From positions 1 to 29,727 of the forward strand of contig CAUYUA010000225.1 in assembly GCA_963575675.1 (NCBI GenBank): a stretch of 29,727 bases of DNA, given 5' to 3'. Positions 16,476 to 24,464 of this stretch are shown here, one piece after another. The first letter of the stretch is position 1. Every line of letters starts with the position of its first letter. The position numbers and the translations under genes were made by a program. Under the pieces are notes generated by a model. That model was given only the letters and a program-made list of their open reading frames with translations, was not told the DNA's origin and searched no databases. Source of the DNA: CAUYUA01 sp963575675. Its GTDB lineage: Bacteria > Pseudomonadota > Alphaproteobacteria > Azospirillales > Azospirillaceae.

Positions 16476-17558
16476 TCAGGGAACGAGCGTCGGGTATCCT
16501 TCCGGCAAATCAACCAAGGTTGGAGCCGGCGTTGGTCCCATCGTAACCACCATCGCGCCCCATGACCAACCAACTCCAAAGCCGGCCAAAAGTAATTTTT
16601 GCGGTCCCACACTGATTTTTTCACCCAGACGGTGACAAATCGCCAAAGGAATCGACGCCGAGCTGGTGTTCCCAAAGTGATGCATATCGACCAAAAATTT
16701 CTCCGGTGGAATCCCCACGCGCTTTCGCAAATGATCCAACATGAATTTATTGGCCTGGTGGAGAACCACCATATCAATTTGCTCCAAAGAAGTTCCCGCA
16801 TGCGCAATCGCCTCGCGCAGAAGCGACGGAACAGCCTTCAATGTAAAGGCGAAGACTTCAGCGCCGTTCAAATATAAACGCGCGTCTTTGAACAAACGCG
16901 CCTCTTCTTCCTCCGAGCGCGGCGTCGCCTCTGGAATCAAGCAATCGCGTTTTCCACCTGCTTTGACCCAAATGTTGCGGGCGCCAGAGCCGTCAGTGCC
17001 GACAACGAGCGGAATTGGAGGGGCATTGGGATCGATTTCCAAGGCCGTGGCGGTTCCGGCGTCGCCGAACAAAGGCAAGGTCGAGCGATCGTCGGGAACA
17101 AGATAGCGACTCGGCACATCTCCGCATAACACAAGGGCGCGTTTTGCGCTGGAGCCGCTTAACAGGCGGGACGCTGTCCACATACCATAAACAAAACCAG
17201 AACATCCAAGGGGAATGTCAAAGGCTGCCGAGGTGGTCGGCATCCCGAGACGACGCTGCATGATGCAGGCTGTGGCCGGAAGAACGTAATCGGCGTCTTG
17301 AGAGATGAAAATCAAAAGCTCAATGCTCGCGGGATCCCAATCGAGCTGTTGGATAAGACCTTCTGCGGCGGCCAAACACATGTCGGAGGCGCAATAAGGG
17401 CGAGGAAGAAGACGTCTTTCGTAAACGCCGATCGAAGCGTAAAGCTTTTCCGCCTCTTCGGCGGAAAAAAGACTGTGATCTTCCATGAAAGAATGACGCT
17501 GGCGCGGCGTAACCGCCCGCATGCCGGCGATACGGATGCCTTCAATAACCGCTTTCAC
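16476..17558 (-). CDS. Beta-ketoacyl-ACP synthase III (FabH-like)
   Basis: The product is 360 aa from a GTG at 17558, with AAGGAT upstream. The thiolase-fold active site is complete: Cys119 in IPLGCSGFVYG, His267 in VVLHQAN and Asn297 in HFGNTSSASIP. The closing GFGVGWSWGAM matches the family's C-terminal glycine motif. Enzymes of this type condense an acyl-CoA or acyl donor with malonyl-ACP. Housekeeping FabH starts fatty-acid synthesis and is usually about 320-330 aa beside plsX. This one is longer, has no plsX or fab neighbours and ends in an extra 'PAPTLVDLPEGYPTLVP' tail. A specialised role in lipid or secondary metabolism is therefore likely, by inference. Its start is only about 100 bp from the IS256 element, which may have displaced or supplied its promoter. 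Confidence 0.92.
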   Translation of the reverse strand: MKAVIEGIRIAGMRAVTPRQRHSFMEDHSLFSAEEAEKLYASIGVYERRLLPRPYCASDMCLAAAEGLIQQLDWDPASIELLIFISQDADYVLPATACIMQRRLGMPTTSAAFDIPLGCSGFVYGMWTASRLLSGSSAKRALVLCGDVPSRYLVPDDRSTLPLFGDAGTATALEIDPNAPPIPLVVGTDGSGARNIWVKAGGKRDCLIPEATPRSEEEEARLFKDARLYLNGAEVFAFTLKAVPSLLREAIAHAGTSLEQIDMVVLHQANKFMLDHLRKRVGIPPEKFLVDMHHFGNTSSASIPLAICHRLGEKISVGPQKLLLAGFGVGWSWGAMVVTMGPTPAPTLVDLPEGYPTLVP

Positions 17559-17648
17559 GCCCGTTCATCCTTCTTCCAGAGTAAAAAAAACGGATTCCAA
17601 GAAGTGTTTCTTCAATCTTCGGAAATGGGAAGAGCAAGAGAAGAAATT

Positions 17649-17656
17649 CGTCTCTC
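17649..17656. repeat. Target-site direct repeat, left of the IS
   Basis: CGTCTCTC here is repeated at 19025-19032 in the same orientation, flanking the element. Eight bp is the usual duplication length for the IS256 family. Confidence 0.75.
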
Positions 17657-17657
17657 A

Positions 17658-17723
17658 GATCGCGTCCCATGACGTGGTGTAAGAGCCGGCAGCCATCGCG
17701 GATTTTCGATAGGGTTCAGGCGC
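17658..17723 (+). repeat. IS256-family left inverted repeat
   Basis: Sixty-six bp, complementary to 18960-19025 with one mismatch near the inner end (17721). Longer than the usual 25-45 bp ends of the family. Confidence 0.9.
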
Positions 17724-17729
17724 CGGTTG

Positions 17730-18929
17730 TCACACTGCGGCAAGAGGCGGAAGTGCGTCAGGATTATCGCTCAACGACACGATAGTTTCCAGTGTCATGT
17801 AGCGACGCTGGATAGCCCATTCGTCGGTTTGCTCAAGAAGGATCGCTCCAGCCAAACGGAAGATTGCATCTTCGTTTGGAAATATTCCAACGACGTCTGT
17901 TCGACGCTTGATCTCTCCATTGAGGCGCTCTATAGGATTCGTGGAATATATTTTTACCCAGTGCTCTTTTGGAAAGGACATGAAAGCAAGAACATCCGTT
18001 TCTGAGACATCCATTATTTCTGCAAGCTTTCGAAATTTCGGACGTAAATTATCTGATACTTTTCTCCATTGCTCACTTGCGGCCTTGGCGTCTCCCTGAG
18101 CGAACGCCGTGCGAATCATCGCGGCAACCATGGGGCGTTGATCTTTGTCGGAAACGTGAGAAAGAGCATTGCGCATAAAATGAACGCGGCAACGCTGCCA
18201 AGATGCCTGTAAGGTTTTGGCCGCAGCCGCTTTGATCCCCTCATGACAATCGGAGATAACCAGCTTGACGCCACGCAAGCCGCGTCGCGTAAGAGTGCGC
18301 AAGAAGCCTGTCCAAAAGACTTCGGCTTCCGACATGCCGATGGCCATGCCCAGAACCTCGCGTCGGCCGTCGGTGTTAACTGCCACAGCGATTATTACGG
18401 CAACAGAAACGATGTGACCGGCTTCTCTCACCTTGATATAGGTTGCGTCAAGCCAAAGATACGGCCATTCCCCTTCAATCGGACGGTTGAGAAAAGCACC
18501 GACGCGCACGTCAATATCGGCGCACAAGCGCGACACTTGGCTTCTTGAGATGCCTGTCATGCCCATTGCTTGGACAAGGTTATCGACCGAACGGGTCGAA
18601 ATGCCTTGCACGTAAGCTTCTTGAATAACGGCGACCAACGCTTTTTCGACAGTCCGGCGCGGTTCAAGAAATGATGGAAAATAACTGCCTTTGCGTAATT
18701 TCGGCACATGGAGTTCTATTCGCCCGACACGGGTATCCAACGGCCGTTCACGATAGCCGTTACGGCTGTTAACCCGATCGTCCGATCGGGCATGGAGCCC
18801 AGCTCCGCACGCAGCCTCAGCTTCCATATCCATTAAGCGCTGCAAAGAAAACGCAAGCACGTCCTTCAAAAAATCCGCGTCTCCACCCTTTTCAATCAGC
18901 TCGGCAAATGCAATCCTGGGATCGGTCAT
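17730..18929 (-). CDS. IS256-family (mutator-type) transposase
   Basis: The product is 399 aa, full length for the family, from the ATG at 18929. The mutator-transposase motifs are present: an N-terminal 'RNGYRERPLDTRVGRIELHVPKLR', the catalytic Asp161 in YLWLDATYIKV, Asp227 in LVISDCHEGIKAA, the conserved CRVHFMRN segment, and the C-terminal 'STNPIERLNGEIKRRTDVVGIFPN' region carrying the catalytic Glu. There are no frameshifts or internal stops. It cuts and joins the element's ends by DDE chemistry. It is the only gene of the element. Confidence 0.97.
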   Translation of the reverse strand: MTDPRIAFAELIEKGGDADFLKDVLAFSLQRLMDMEAEAACGAGLHARSDDRVNSRNGYRERPLDTRVGRIELHVPKLRKGSYFPSFLEPRRTVEKALVAVIQEAYVQGISTRSVDNLVQAMGMTGISRSQVSRLCADIDVRVGAFLNRPIEGEWPYLWLDATYIKVREAGHIVSVAVIIAVAVNTDGRREVLGMAIGMSEAEVFWTGFLRTLTRRGLRGVKLVISDCHEGIKAAAAKTLQASWQRCRVHFMRNALSHVSDKDQRPMVAAMIRTAFAQGDAKAASEQWRKVSDNLRPKFRKLAEIMDVSETDVLAFMSFPKEHWVKIYSTNPIERLNGEIKRRTDVVGIFPNEDAIFRLAGAILLEQTDEWAIQRRYMTLETIVSLSDNPDALPPLAAV

Positions 18930-18959
18930 CGTGGTGTCTCCGGTTGGGTGTTATGGGTC

Positions 18960-19025
18960 GCACCTGAACCCTATCGAAAATCCGCGATGGCTGCCGGCTC
19001 TTACACCACGTCATGGGACGCGATC
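18960..19025 (-). repeat. IS256-family right inverted repeat
   Basis: Sixty-six bp, the complement of 17658-17723. It overlaps the first base of the right target-site repeat (19025-19032), so one outer base may be host sequence. Confidence 0.9.
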
Positions 19026-19032
19026 GTCTCTC
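19025..19032. repeat. Target-site direct repeat, right of the IS
   Basis: CGTCTCTC, the same as 17649-17656. Supports a transposition event with an 8-bp stagger. Confidence 0.75.
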
Positions 19033-19238
19033 GTCAACGCCATAGAACAAAAATTATGAATCCGACGAGGAATGGCGGGATGATAAACCAGACGAGTTCA
19101 GAAACACGTTTCCAGTCGCAAAATTGCGACTGGAAACAGATTTCATCTAATTTATATTCAGAAGAGCGAAAAACCGCTTATTCTGATCGTCGGAATTCAC
19201 TCAATAACCTCTCTTTTCGTCGTTTGTTCTCTACCCTT

Positions 19239-20885
19239 CTATTCTTTATGCGCCGAGTTCATTTGCTTTTGCACAAATAATTTCAGCGATTGCTTCGATT
19301 TGGCCCAGATCCCGACCGGCTCCTCAGCCGACGCTAATATTGTTGTGGCCGCCGCAGTGGCGGCGGCGACGGCGGCGGCTTCTTCCGACGCCGATCTTTG
19401 AAACGGTGAGTTCTCAGCTAAAGTCGGGCTTCCCGGCGCCGAAGCCTCATAGCGATATCCGGCAGGATCGGTGTAAAGATCGTTCCAGGCTTGCACATGG
19501 CGGGCCACAGCTTCGCGAATGGCGAAGATGCGTCTCTCGGCCATTTTGCCCCATCCGGTGGGAGTTTTCCAAAACAGGCTGCGCCAAGAGCGGGTGTTGG
19601 TCAAGAAAGCCAACCGCAGGTTGAGATCAAGTTGTCCAATTCGTTCCGGCAGACGACGGACCATGCATTGCGCAACCAGTTGACGCGCTTGGAAATGGGC
19701 GAGGCTAAAGATCAAGAGCGCTCCGGCGCCGACGGCGAAAGCGCGCGCAGGAAGATTCCAGAACCAAGCGGGACGCGATTCATGCATCCAGGTTACAATG
19801 GTCCCGTATCCGAAATGATCAAAGGCCTCTCCGATAAGAGCGGCCATGACAATCAAAATCAAAGCGTCGCAGAGAATCACCCAACGGCGCCATAGGCTAA
19901 TTTTTTTGACCAAATACGGAATGATTTCTCCGTCAAGTTCTTTGGCCAGTCCGTCGAGGATGCCGACGATGCGATATCCTCGACCATACTCGACTTCATT
20001 GATGCGGGCGTGAATTTCCGCCAAGTCTTCGCTGCACTTGGATTCATAACGCGCGCGCTTGATCGGATCATCGATCGGCGGCGCAACGTCACGATTATAG
20101 ATGCCGTAAAAACGACCGCTGATCAATCCTGCGGAAGCGATCGCCCGTTGCCATGCGCCGACAACGGCCTCTGGATTATCCTCTCGGGCCGACGTGTCGA
20201 TCTGGTTGAGGACGTAGAGGAATTTTCGGGTGTCGCTGCGTTGAACGGTCTTCGACACCAAATGGCTGAGCGTGTCTTGCATCGCGCCGGGTTCGGGACG
20301 TCGGGCGTCGAAGAAGATCAGCACCAAGTCGGCCAGGTCCAAAATGTGATCGGTCACGCGCAGGGTGGAGCGGCGCTGATCGTCGGCGTCGAAACCGGGC
20401 GAATCGATGATGATTTTGCCCTTGACGCGCGTGCTGGAGCATGTCTTGAGCTGAAGGTAGGCGTCAATTCGTTTTCCTTCGCCTTTAGCGACTTTTTCGA
20501 TTTCGTCGCTCATGCGATAGAAGGGAAAACGGGGGTCGGCGTTGAGCGCGGTTCCGGGAAGAGCGTCGTATTTGCGATCCGGGCCGAAGCAAATCATGGT
20601 GAACTTATCGTCCACCGCCTGATTGCCGGAGATTTGCAGATCTGCGCCGAGGTAACTGTTAATGAAGCTCGATTTTCCCGCCGAGAACAGTCCAAGGATC
20701 GCCACCATCGGCCACCATGGAATCCGCAGCGCCAGTGAATCGGTTTGATCCAGAAACCCCATGCGATACAGCAGCTTGTCGAACGCGCGAAACGTCGGAA
20801 GCACAGCGAGAAGAGACGGATGTTCGGAGCGCAGGTGGTTTTCCAGCGTTTCCAGGCGGTGTAACAGGGCTTTTTTGGGTGTCAT
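19239..20885 (-). CDS. EHD/dynamin-like membrane GTPase
   Basis: The product is 548 aa from the ATG at 20885 (a TTG at 20915 is in frame but lacks a site). The GTPase domain has the P-loop GLFSAGKSSF at about 65-74, an EHD-like switch 'GNQAVDDKFTMICFG' around Thr106, DSPGFD at 161-166 and NQID at 227-230. Two hydrophobic segments follow (about 344-361 and 391-407), then a helical region and an Ala-rich C-terminal tail ending in basic residues. Dynamin-like proteins bind membranes and remodel them using GTP. The layout (GTPase, then paired transmembrane helices, then helices) fits a bacterial dynamin-like protein anchored in the inner membrane. The upstream Mic60-like and creD genes are on the same strand, so a membrane-shaping role is plausible. 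Partners and membrane target are unknown. Confidence 0.88.
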   Translation of the reverse strand: MTPKKALLHRLETLENHLRSEHPSLLAVLPTFRAFDKLLYRMGFLDQTDSLALRIPWWPMVAILGLFSAGKSSFINSYLGADLQISGNQAVDDKFTMICFGPDRKYDALPGTALNADPRFPFYRMSDEIEKVAKGEGKRIDAYLQLKTCSSTRVKGKIIIDSPGFDADDQRRSTLRVTDHILDLADLVLIFFDARRPEPGAMQDTLSHLVSKTVQRSDTRKFLYVLNQIDTSAREDNPEAVVGAWQRAIASAGLISGRFYGIYNRDVAPPIDDPIKRARYESKCSEDLAEIHARINEVEYGRGYRIVGILDGLAKELDGEIIPYLVKKISLWRRWVILCDALILIVMAALIGEAFDHFGYGTIVTWMHESRPAWFWNLPARAFAVGAGALLIFSLAHFQARQLVAQCMVRRLPERIGQLDLNLRLAFLTNTRSWRSLFWKTPTGWGKMAERRIFAIREAVARHVQAWNDLYTDPAGYRYEASAPGSPTLAENSPFQRSASEEAAAVAAATAAATTILASAEEPVGIWAKSKQSLKLFVQKQMNSAHKE

Positions 20886-20976
20886 TGCTCCAGCTTCCGA
20901 CGTGTGGAGAAACAAGGTTGTGGGAAAGCGTCGAGGGAAGTGTGACGGCGCTTCGGCGGCGTTTCAGCGGTGTTTC

Positions 20977-21035
20977 GATGTTGTGTTGATGTTTCTTTGA
21001 TGTTTTTCTGATGTTGTGTTGATGTTTTTCTGACG
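20977..21035 (-). repeat. Degenerate ACATCA tandem repeats
   Basis: On the minus strand, ACATCA or ACATCG recurs at short intervals, and a GATGTTGTGTTGATGTTT block repeats at a 32-bp period (20978, 21010). It would give an unstructured, A/C-rich mRNA leader 90-150 nt upstream of the GTPase start. Confidence 0.7.
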
Positions 21036-21100
21036 TCAAGAAGCCGAAGAAACAATGTCTTGATGCAGAGCAGGCCGCGAGTGGAAAATAACAAATTAGA

Positions 21101-21176
21101 CGGGTCCAGGGACTGTGTTCCTGGTCGCCGGGGATCATAAGGGGGGAGCGAAAGCCCCCCTTATTGCCGCAAGGCA
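21101..21176 (+). repeat. Dispersed hairpin repeat, copy 3
   Basis: Forward copy: GGGTCCAGGGACTGTGTTCC, GGGGATCATAAGGGGGGAGC, a complementary CCCCCCTTA arm, and a small terminal hairpin TGCC-GCAA-GGCA. Confidence 0.92.
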
Positions 21177-21200
21177 AAGGTCCGGAAAGCTGCAAGATGA

Positions 21201-21280
21201 TCGCCTTACGGCGAATAAGGGAGGCTTTCGCTCCCCCCTTATGATCCCCGGCGACCAGGAACACAGTCCCTGGACCCGTC
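21201..21280 (-). repeat. Dispersed hairpin repeat, copy 4
   Basis: Reverse copy paired with copy 3. Its terminal hairpin is TCGCC-TTAC-GGCGA; one base in the C-run arm differs (CTCCC for CCCCC). The outer 60 bp are identical to copy 3. Confidence 0.92.
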
Positions 21281-21298
21281 TAATTTGTTATTGGATGC

Positions 21299-22684
21299 TC
21301 ATTGTCTATTCTGCGTCGATGCGTCTTTCTTCGGCTCGCCGGCGCGGAGCGCGCGGCCCCCAGATTCTTTCTCATTTTTCATGTTCGATTTCAACTTTGT
21401 CCCGGTCGGCGGCGCATTTGTTCCGGATGAAGGCAAAAGAGCAATCATCTGTCGCGTCAAAAGCGTGCGTAATTGATCGGCAGCGACGCGCGCGCGCGCC
21501 TCCACCAACCAAGGTCCGGCGACATCAGCCGCATAATCCGTCAACTGTCCGGCCTGTTCAACGGCTTTGGCAAACTCCCCCGCAGCCAACCAAGCCTCAA
21601 CGCGCGCCACAATCGCGCGAGTGCCGGAGCCTTCCGTATCCGGACTGCCCAATCGCGGCATCCATAAAGAAACCCACCCGACGACCCGCTCCAACCACGT
21701 GACGTCGGCGTTGCTTAATCCGGCGCGCACAATGCTCGGCGCCAAAGTCGTGAATTTCTCGATCAGCCAAGATTCGGAAGCAATCCCCACCGAAGCTCGT
21801 CCGGCGACTTGATCCATTGCTTGCCGCATGGCCTCATCGCCGAAATGCAACATCCTCACCGCCGCCAGCTCGCTTTGGAACGGATTTGACGAAACCAACG
21901 TCGCCCGTAACTGTCCCGCCGCCAACATCATCGCTAACGGCGCGTTCAGCGGCATTGCGGCGATTCTTTGGTTAATGGTCGGAATCAAGCGCTCCAAGGC
22001 GTCGATGCGCCCGAGCAGCGCGGCTTGTGTGGCGAGAGTTCCGGCTTGATCGGTCAGGGTTTGCGCAACTCGGTTTTCCAAAGATTCGATTCGTTTCTCC
22101 AAAACGGCGACGCCGCCCGGCAAAGACGAACTGGGAACCCACATCGGCGCCGAAAGCAAGGCGACGATGATGACGAAAGCAACCAGCGCAGCGGCGATGA
22201 TGATGCGTCTTTGTTGGTCGAAAACCACTCTCTTTGAGCGTTTTTTTCCGGTCCCTGCGGCGTCGCCCGGCGGTGAGGAAGAAGAAGACGATGACGCATT
22301 TCCGCTGCGTGTGACCAGCAATGCGGGCAAAGGCAAGGCGGTCAACAATGATGACGCAAGTGGAGGAGGAGAAAGCGGCGCCGTGGTTCGCGCAACGGTT
22401 TCCGTTTCGGAAGCGGCGACGCGACGCAAGGCTTCAAGTTCGGCCTCATCCAATCGAATAAGGTGACGTTGCGCGGCCAGGCGTAATTCATTTAAGCGCG
22501 CGGTGGGAATGGCGCCGTTTTTTTTCCATTCTTGAACTGTGGCTGCCGGGATCGCCAATTTATGAGCCATGGGGCGAACGCCTCCGAACCGCGCGATAAC
22601 GCGCTCTGCGGGGGATTCAGGCGCCGAAGAAGCGCCCGCAGGATTATTTCTATTGGTGGAATCAGGGCCGAGAAAAGAAGACAT
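21299..22684 (-). CDS. HTH-transmembrane-coiled-coil protein, Mic60/COG4223-like
   Basis: The product is 461 aa from the ATG at 22684, nine bases after the creD stop. Residues about 26-72 resemble a small Cro-like helix-turn-helix: 'ERVIARFGGVRPMAHKLAIPAATVQEWKKNGAIPTARLNELRLAA'-type pattern. A low-complexity Ser/Pro/Thr linker and a basic patch (KKRSKR) precede one transmembrane helix at about 161-180. Next comes a heptad-patterned segment at about 193-240 (VAVLEKRIESLENRVAQTL), then a helical domain ending in 'WLVEARARVAADQLRTLLTRQMIALL', close to the mitofilin-type C-terminus of alphaproteobacterial Mic60. Mic60 shapes inner membranes (cristae, intracytoplasmic membranes). The usual heme-biosynthesis neighbours of mic60 are absent. 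The assignment is moderate, and the N-terminal DNA-binding-like domain is an unusual addition. Confidence 0.65.
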   Translation of the reverse strand: MSSFLGPDSTNRNNPAGASSAPESPAERVIARFGGVRPMAHKLAIPAATVQEWKKNGAIPTARLNELRLAAQRHLIRLDEAELEALRRVAASETETVARTTAPLSPPPLASSLLTALPLPALLVTRSGNASSSSSSSPPGDAAGTGKKRSKRVVFDQQRRIIIAAALVAFVIIVALLSAPMWVPSSSLPGGVAVLEKRIESLENRVAQTLTDQAGTLATQAALLGRIDALERLIPTINQRIAAMPLNAPLAMMLAAGQLRATLVSSNPFQSELAAVRMLHFGDEAMRQAMDQVAGRASVGIASESWLIEKFTTLAPSIVRAGLSNADVTWLERVVGWVSLWMPRLGSPDTEGSGTRAIVARVEAWLAAGEFAKAVEQAGQLTDYAADVAGPWLVEARARVAADQLRTLLTRQMIALLPSSGTNAPPTGTKLKSNMKNEKESGGRALRAGEPKKDASTQNRQ

Positions 22685-22693
22685 GGATTATCT

Positions 22694-24082
22694 CTATCCG
22701 CGATCGGATGGCGCAAGAGAGTACCAATCGACCCGGCGCGTCACATACATGATGATGGACAGCATGACGAAAAGCCCAGAGGTTCCCAAAACCAGAGCGT
22801 AATCTTCTTGATGCAGCAACACGAACAAAAAAGCGTAACCGAACCCAAGGCCACACGCCATAAGAGCGCCGCGTTTTCGGTTTTTGACGATGGCGCCGGT
22901 GTACAAAGAAATCATTCCCGAAGACAGCGCCGCTGAAATCCCATATGACACTCCGAAATCGATGAACTCCGCCAACGACAACAACAGCAGATAGAATAAA
23001 CACAAAGAGATTCCAACAAAAATATATTGCACAGGATGTATGCGTAGACGAAGCATAACCTCGAACAAGAAGAATACTAAGAATATTGTGGCGATGAACA
23101 ACACAGCATATTTGATCGCACGATCCGTTTTGCGATAAAGGTCAACCGATTTCAAAAGAGAGACGCCAAAAACTGCTGGGTTATTTTGAAAATTGGCGTT
23201 GTTCTCCATCCAAGTCTGGGGATAGCTACGACCGAAATTAGCCAAGCGCCATATTCCGAAGAAACCATCCGCAACAACGGCGCGTTCGGTGGGGAGGAAG
23301 GCTCCGAAAAAACTTGGATTTGACCAATTTCCTGCAATTTTGGCGACGTTTTCCCGTCCGAGAGGCGCGATGCTAACGCCTTCGCTGCCGTTGACTTCGA
23401 AACTGACGCGAAAATCGATTGCGTCGGTTTTATCGAAGGGCGTCGGTAGAGAACCGTGCATGCCGTCGGGAAAGGACTCCAAACGAGAGCCGGGTTGCAT
23501 ATCGATGGGCGTTCCGCCCCAATCCAAAACGATGCGATGTTGCGCGCCGCGCATATCTGTTATGGCAAATCCAAGGTAGGCGTTTTCCCATAAGGCTACG
23601 CCATCGTTTTTGTTTATTTCTTTAATATTCGGTTTGGCGAAGCGACCGGAGATCGTAATTTGCGCTGTGTAGATCGGGATTTCGTACAGCCCTCGTTTGC
23701 GGGTCGAGCTGTTGAGAGCAATGTCTGTGTTAAGCGCCTCCGGTAGGAAGTGGGCGTTGATCAATTGAGTTCTGGAACGCATCGCATCGGTTTCGGCGTT
23801 TTTTTCGGTCCAAGACCGACTGATCGGAACGATTAGAAGCGGACCGATGATGATTTGGTTTCGTCCCCAGTTTTGGCTTATTTCGCCAACCACATGATTA
23901 CGACGATTTCCGCGTTCAGCCACGATGTCAGAAACCATCATCACTGGAATTAACAGACACAACGCCAAGAAGCCGATGAGAAACAGTTTGAGCGTCGTTG
24001 AATGTCGGTTGGTGAATGACGGGGGCGGAACATCGGCGCTCATGGCGAATCGACTCCGAATGCGGCTCGGCGGCTCCACCAT
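22694..24082 (-). CDS. creD: CreD-like inner-membrane protein
   Basis: The product is 462 aa from the ATG at 24082 (AGGGGG upstream); an ATG at 24043 is the alternative. The CreD pattern is clear: an N-terminal transmembrane helix (LKLFLIGFLALCLLIPVMMV) followed by 'AERGNRRNHVVGEISQNWGRNQIIIGPLLIVPI'. A large periplasmic domain with a 'GSLPTPFD.....F.V.FEVNGSEG' region comes next. Then come about five C-terminal transmembrane helices with 'YVLFIATIFLVFFLFEVM' and 'RRVDWYSL'-like ends. In enterobacteria CreD belongs to the CreBC regulon and affects envelope integrity and colicin E2 tolerance. No creBC genes are in the window. It is the first gene of a minus-strand group with the Mic60-like and possibly the dynamin-like gene. 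Confidence 0.9.
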   Translation of the reverse strand: MVEPPSRIRSRFAMSADVPPPSFTNRHSTTLKLFLIGFLALCLLIPVMMVSDIVAERGNRRNHVVGEISQNWGRNQIIIGPLLIVPISRSWTEKNAETDAMRSRTQLINAHFLPEALNTDIALNSSTRKRGLYEIPIYTAQITISGRFAKPNIKEINKNDGVALWENAYLGFAITDMRGAQHRIVLDWGGTPIDMQPGSRLESFPDGMHGSLPTPFDKTDAIDFRVSFEVNGSEGVSIAPLGRENVAKIAGNWSNPSFFGAFLPTERAVVADGFFGIWRLANFGRSYPQTWMENNANFQNNPAVFGVSLLKSVDLYRKTDRAIKYAVLFIATIFLVFFLFEVMLRLRIHPVQYIFVGISLCLFYLLLLSLAEFIDFGVSYGISAALSSGMISLYTGAIVKNRKRGALMACGLGFGYAFLFVLLHQEDYALVLGTSGLFVMLSIIMYVTRRVDWYSLAPSDRG

Positions 24083-24464
24083 ATACGGAACCCCCTGTTG
24101 CGGCTAGCGTTTTAAAAGGATGCGCGATCTGAAACAGTTTCACTTACTTTAGGGTTTCACAAGCTCCAATTGCGGTCAACCATCCGATCGCGTCAACGAG
24201 CCCTATACCTGTAATTGATCTGTTATTGATCTATAATTGACACATGGATTGCGATGCTCTTGGAGAATATCTGATCTGAATAGAGATATGAAAGAAATCC
24301 GCATAAAGATTATGCGATCCAAAGGCTGCGTTCTTTGTGGCTCGGGTCAAGGGCGAAAGCCTCCCATAATGCGACCCAGAAACAACACATCACGCTATTC
24401 AATCGACTTTATACTCAGGAGTAGAAAGCGATGATTTCGAACGTCAGGATTTTGTATAAGAGGT
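24083..24464. other. Intergenic region upstream of creD
   Basis: It contains repeated ATTGATCT units near 24214-24240. It also holds a possible decayed copy of the dispersed repeat at about 24343-24378 (GCGAAAGCCTCCC between GGGTC and GACCC arms). The creD promoter must be in the left part. No gene is supported. Confidence 0.5.
24343..24378. repeat. Possible decayed copy of the dispersed repeat
   Basis: GGCGAAAGCCTCCCATAATG matches the inner arm of copy 4, and GGGTC/GACCC arms flank it. Only the inner part is preserved, so this may be chance. Confidence 0.35.

Larger units (their letters stand above)
17657..19024 (-). mobile_element. IS256-family insertion sequence, apparently intact
   Basis: The element is about 1.37 kb and holds one full-length transposase gene. 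The ends are 66-bp inverted repeats (17658-17723 and 18960-19025) with a single mismatch; they include the GTGGTGTAAGAGCC motif. An 8-bp direct repeat flanks it. The exact boundary is uncertain by one or two bases because the direct repeat touches the right inverted repeat. An intact gene, near-identical ends and a preserved duplication point to a recent insertion. It sits between the dynamin-like gene and the ketoacyl synthase gene, transcribed in the same direction as both. Confidence 0.92.
21087..21292. mobile_element. 206-bp palindromic repeat element (MITE- or BIME-like)
   Basis: Two inverted copies of the dispersed repeat face each other around an asymmetric centre. The arms start AATAACAAATTAGACGGGTC and remain complementary for about 75 bp with one mismatch. 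The perfect outer arms extend 14 bp beyond the shared repeat core. No gene is inside. Transcribed, it would fold into one very long hairpin between the Mic60-like and dynamin-like genes. It could be a non-autonomous transposable element or a paired REP-type structure. Confidence 0.85.
20886..21298. other. Leader region of the dynamin-like gene with a long palindrome
   Basis: It contains the 206-bp palindromic element (21087-21292) and, between it and the dynamin-like start, a degenerate tandem of ACATCA-type units on the minus strand (about 20975-21035, period 32 bp). The 70-aa frame 20882-21094 minus spans these repeats and its stop overlaps the GTPase start, but its sequence is only repeat translation. 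Confidence 0.6.

Noticed and set aside
20882..21094. 70-aa minus-strand frame just upstream of the dynamin-like gene, stop overlapping its start
   Set aside because: Non-ATG start inside the palindromic element and a sequence made of ACATCA repeat translation; no independent support.
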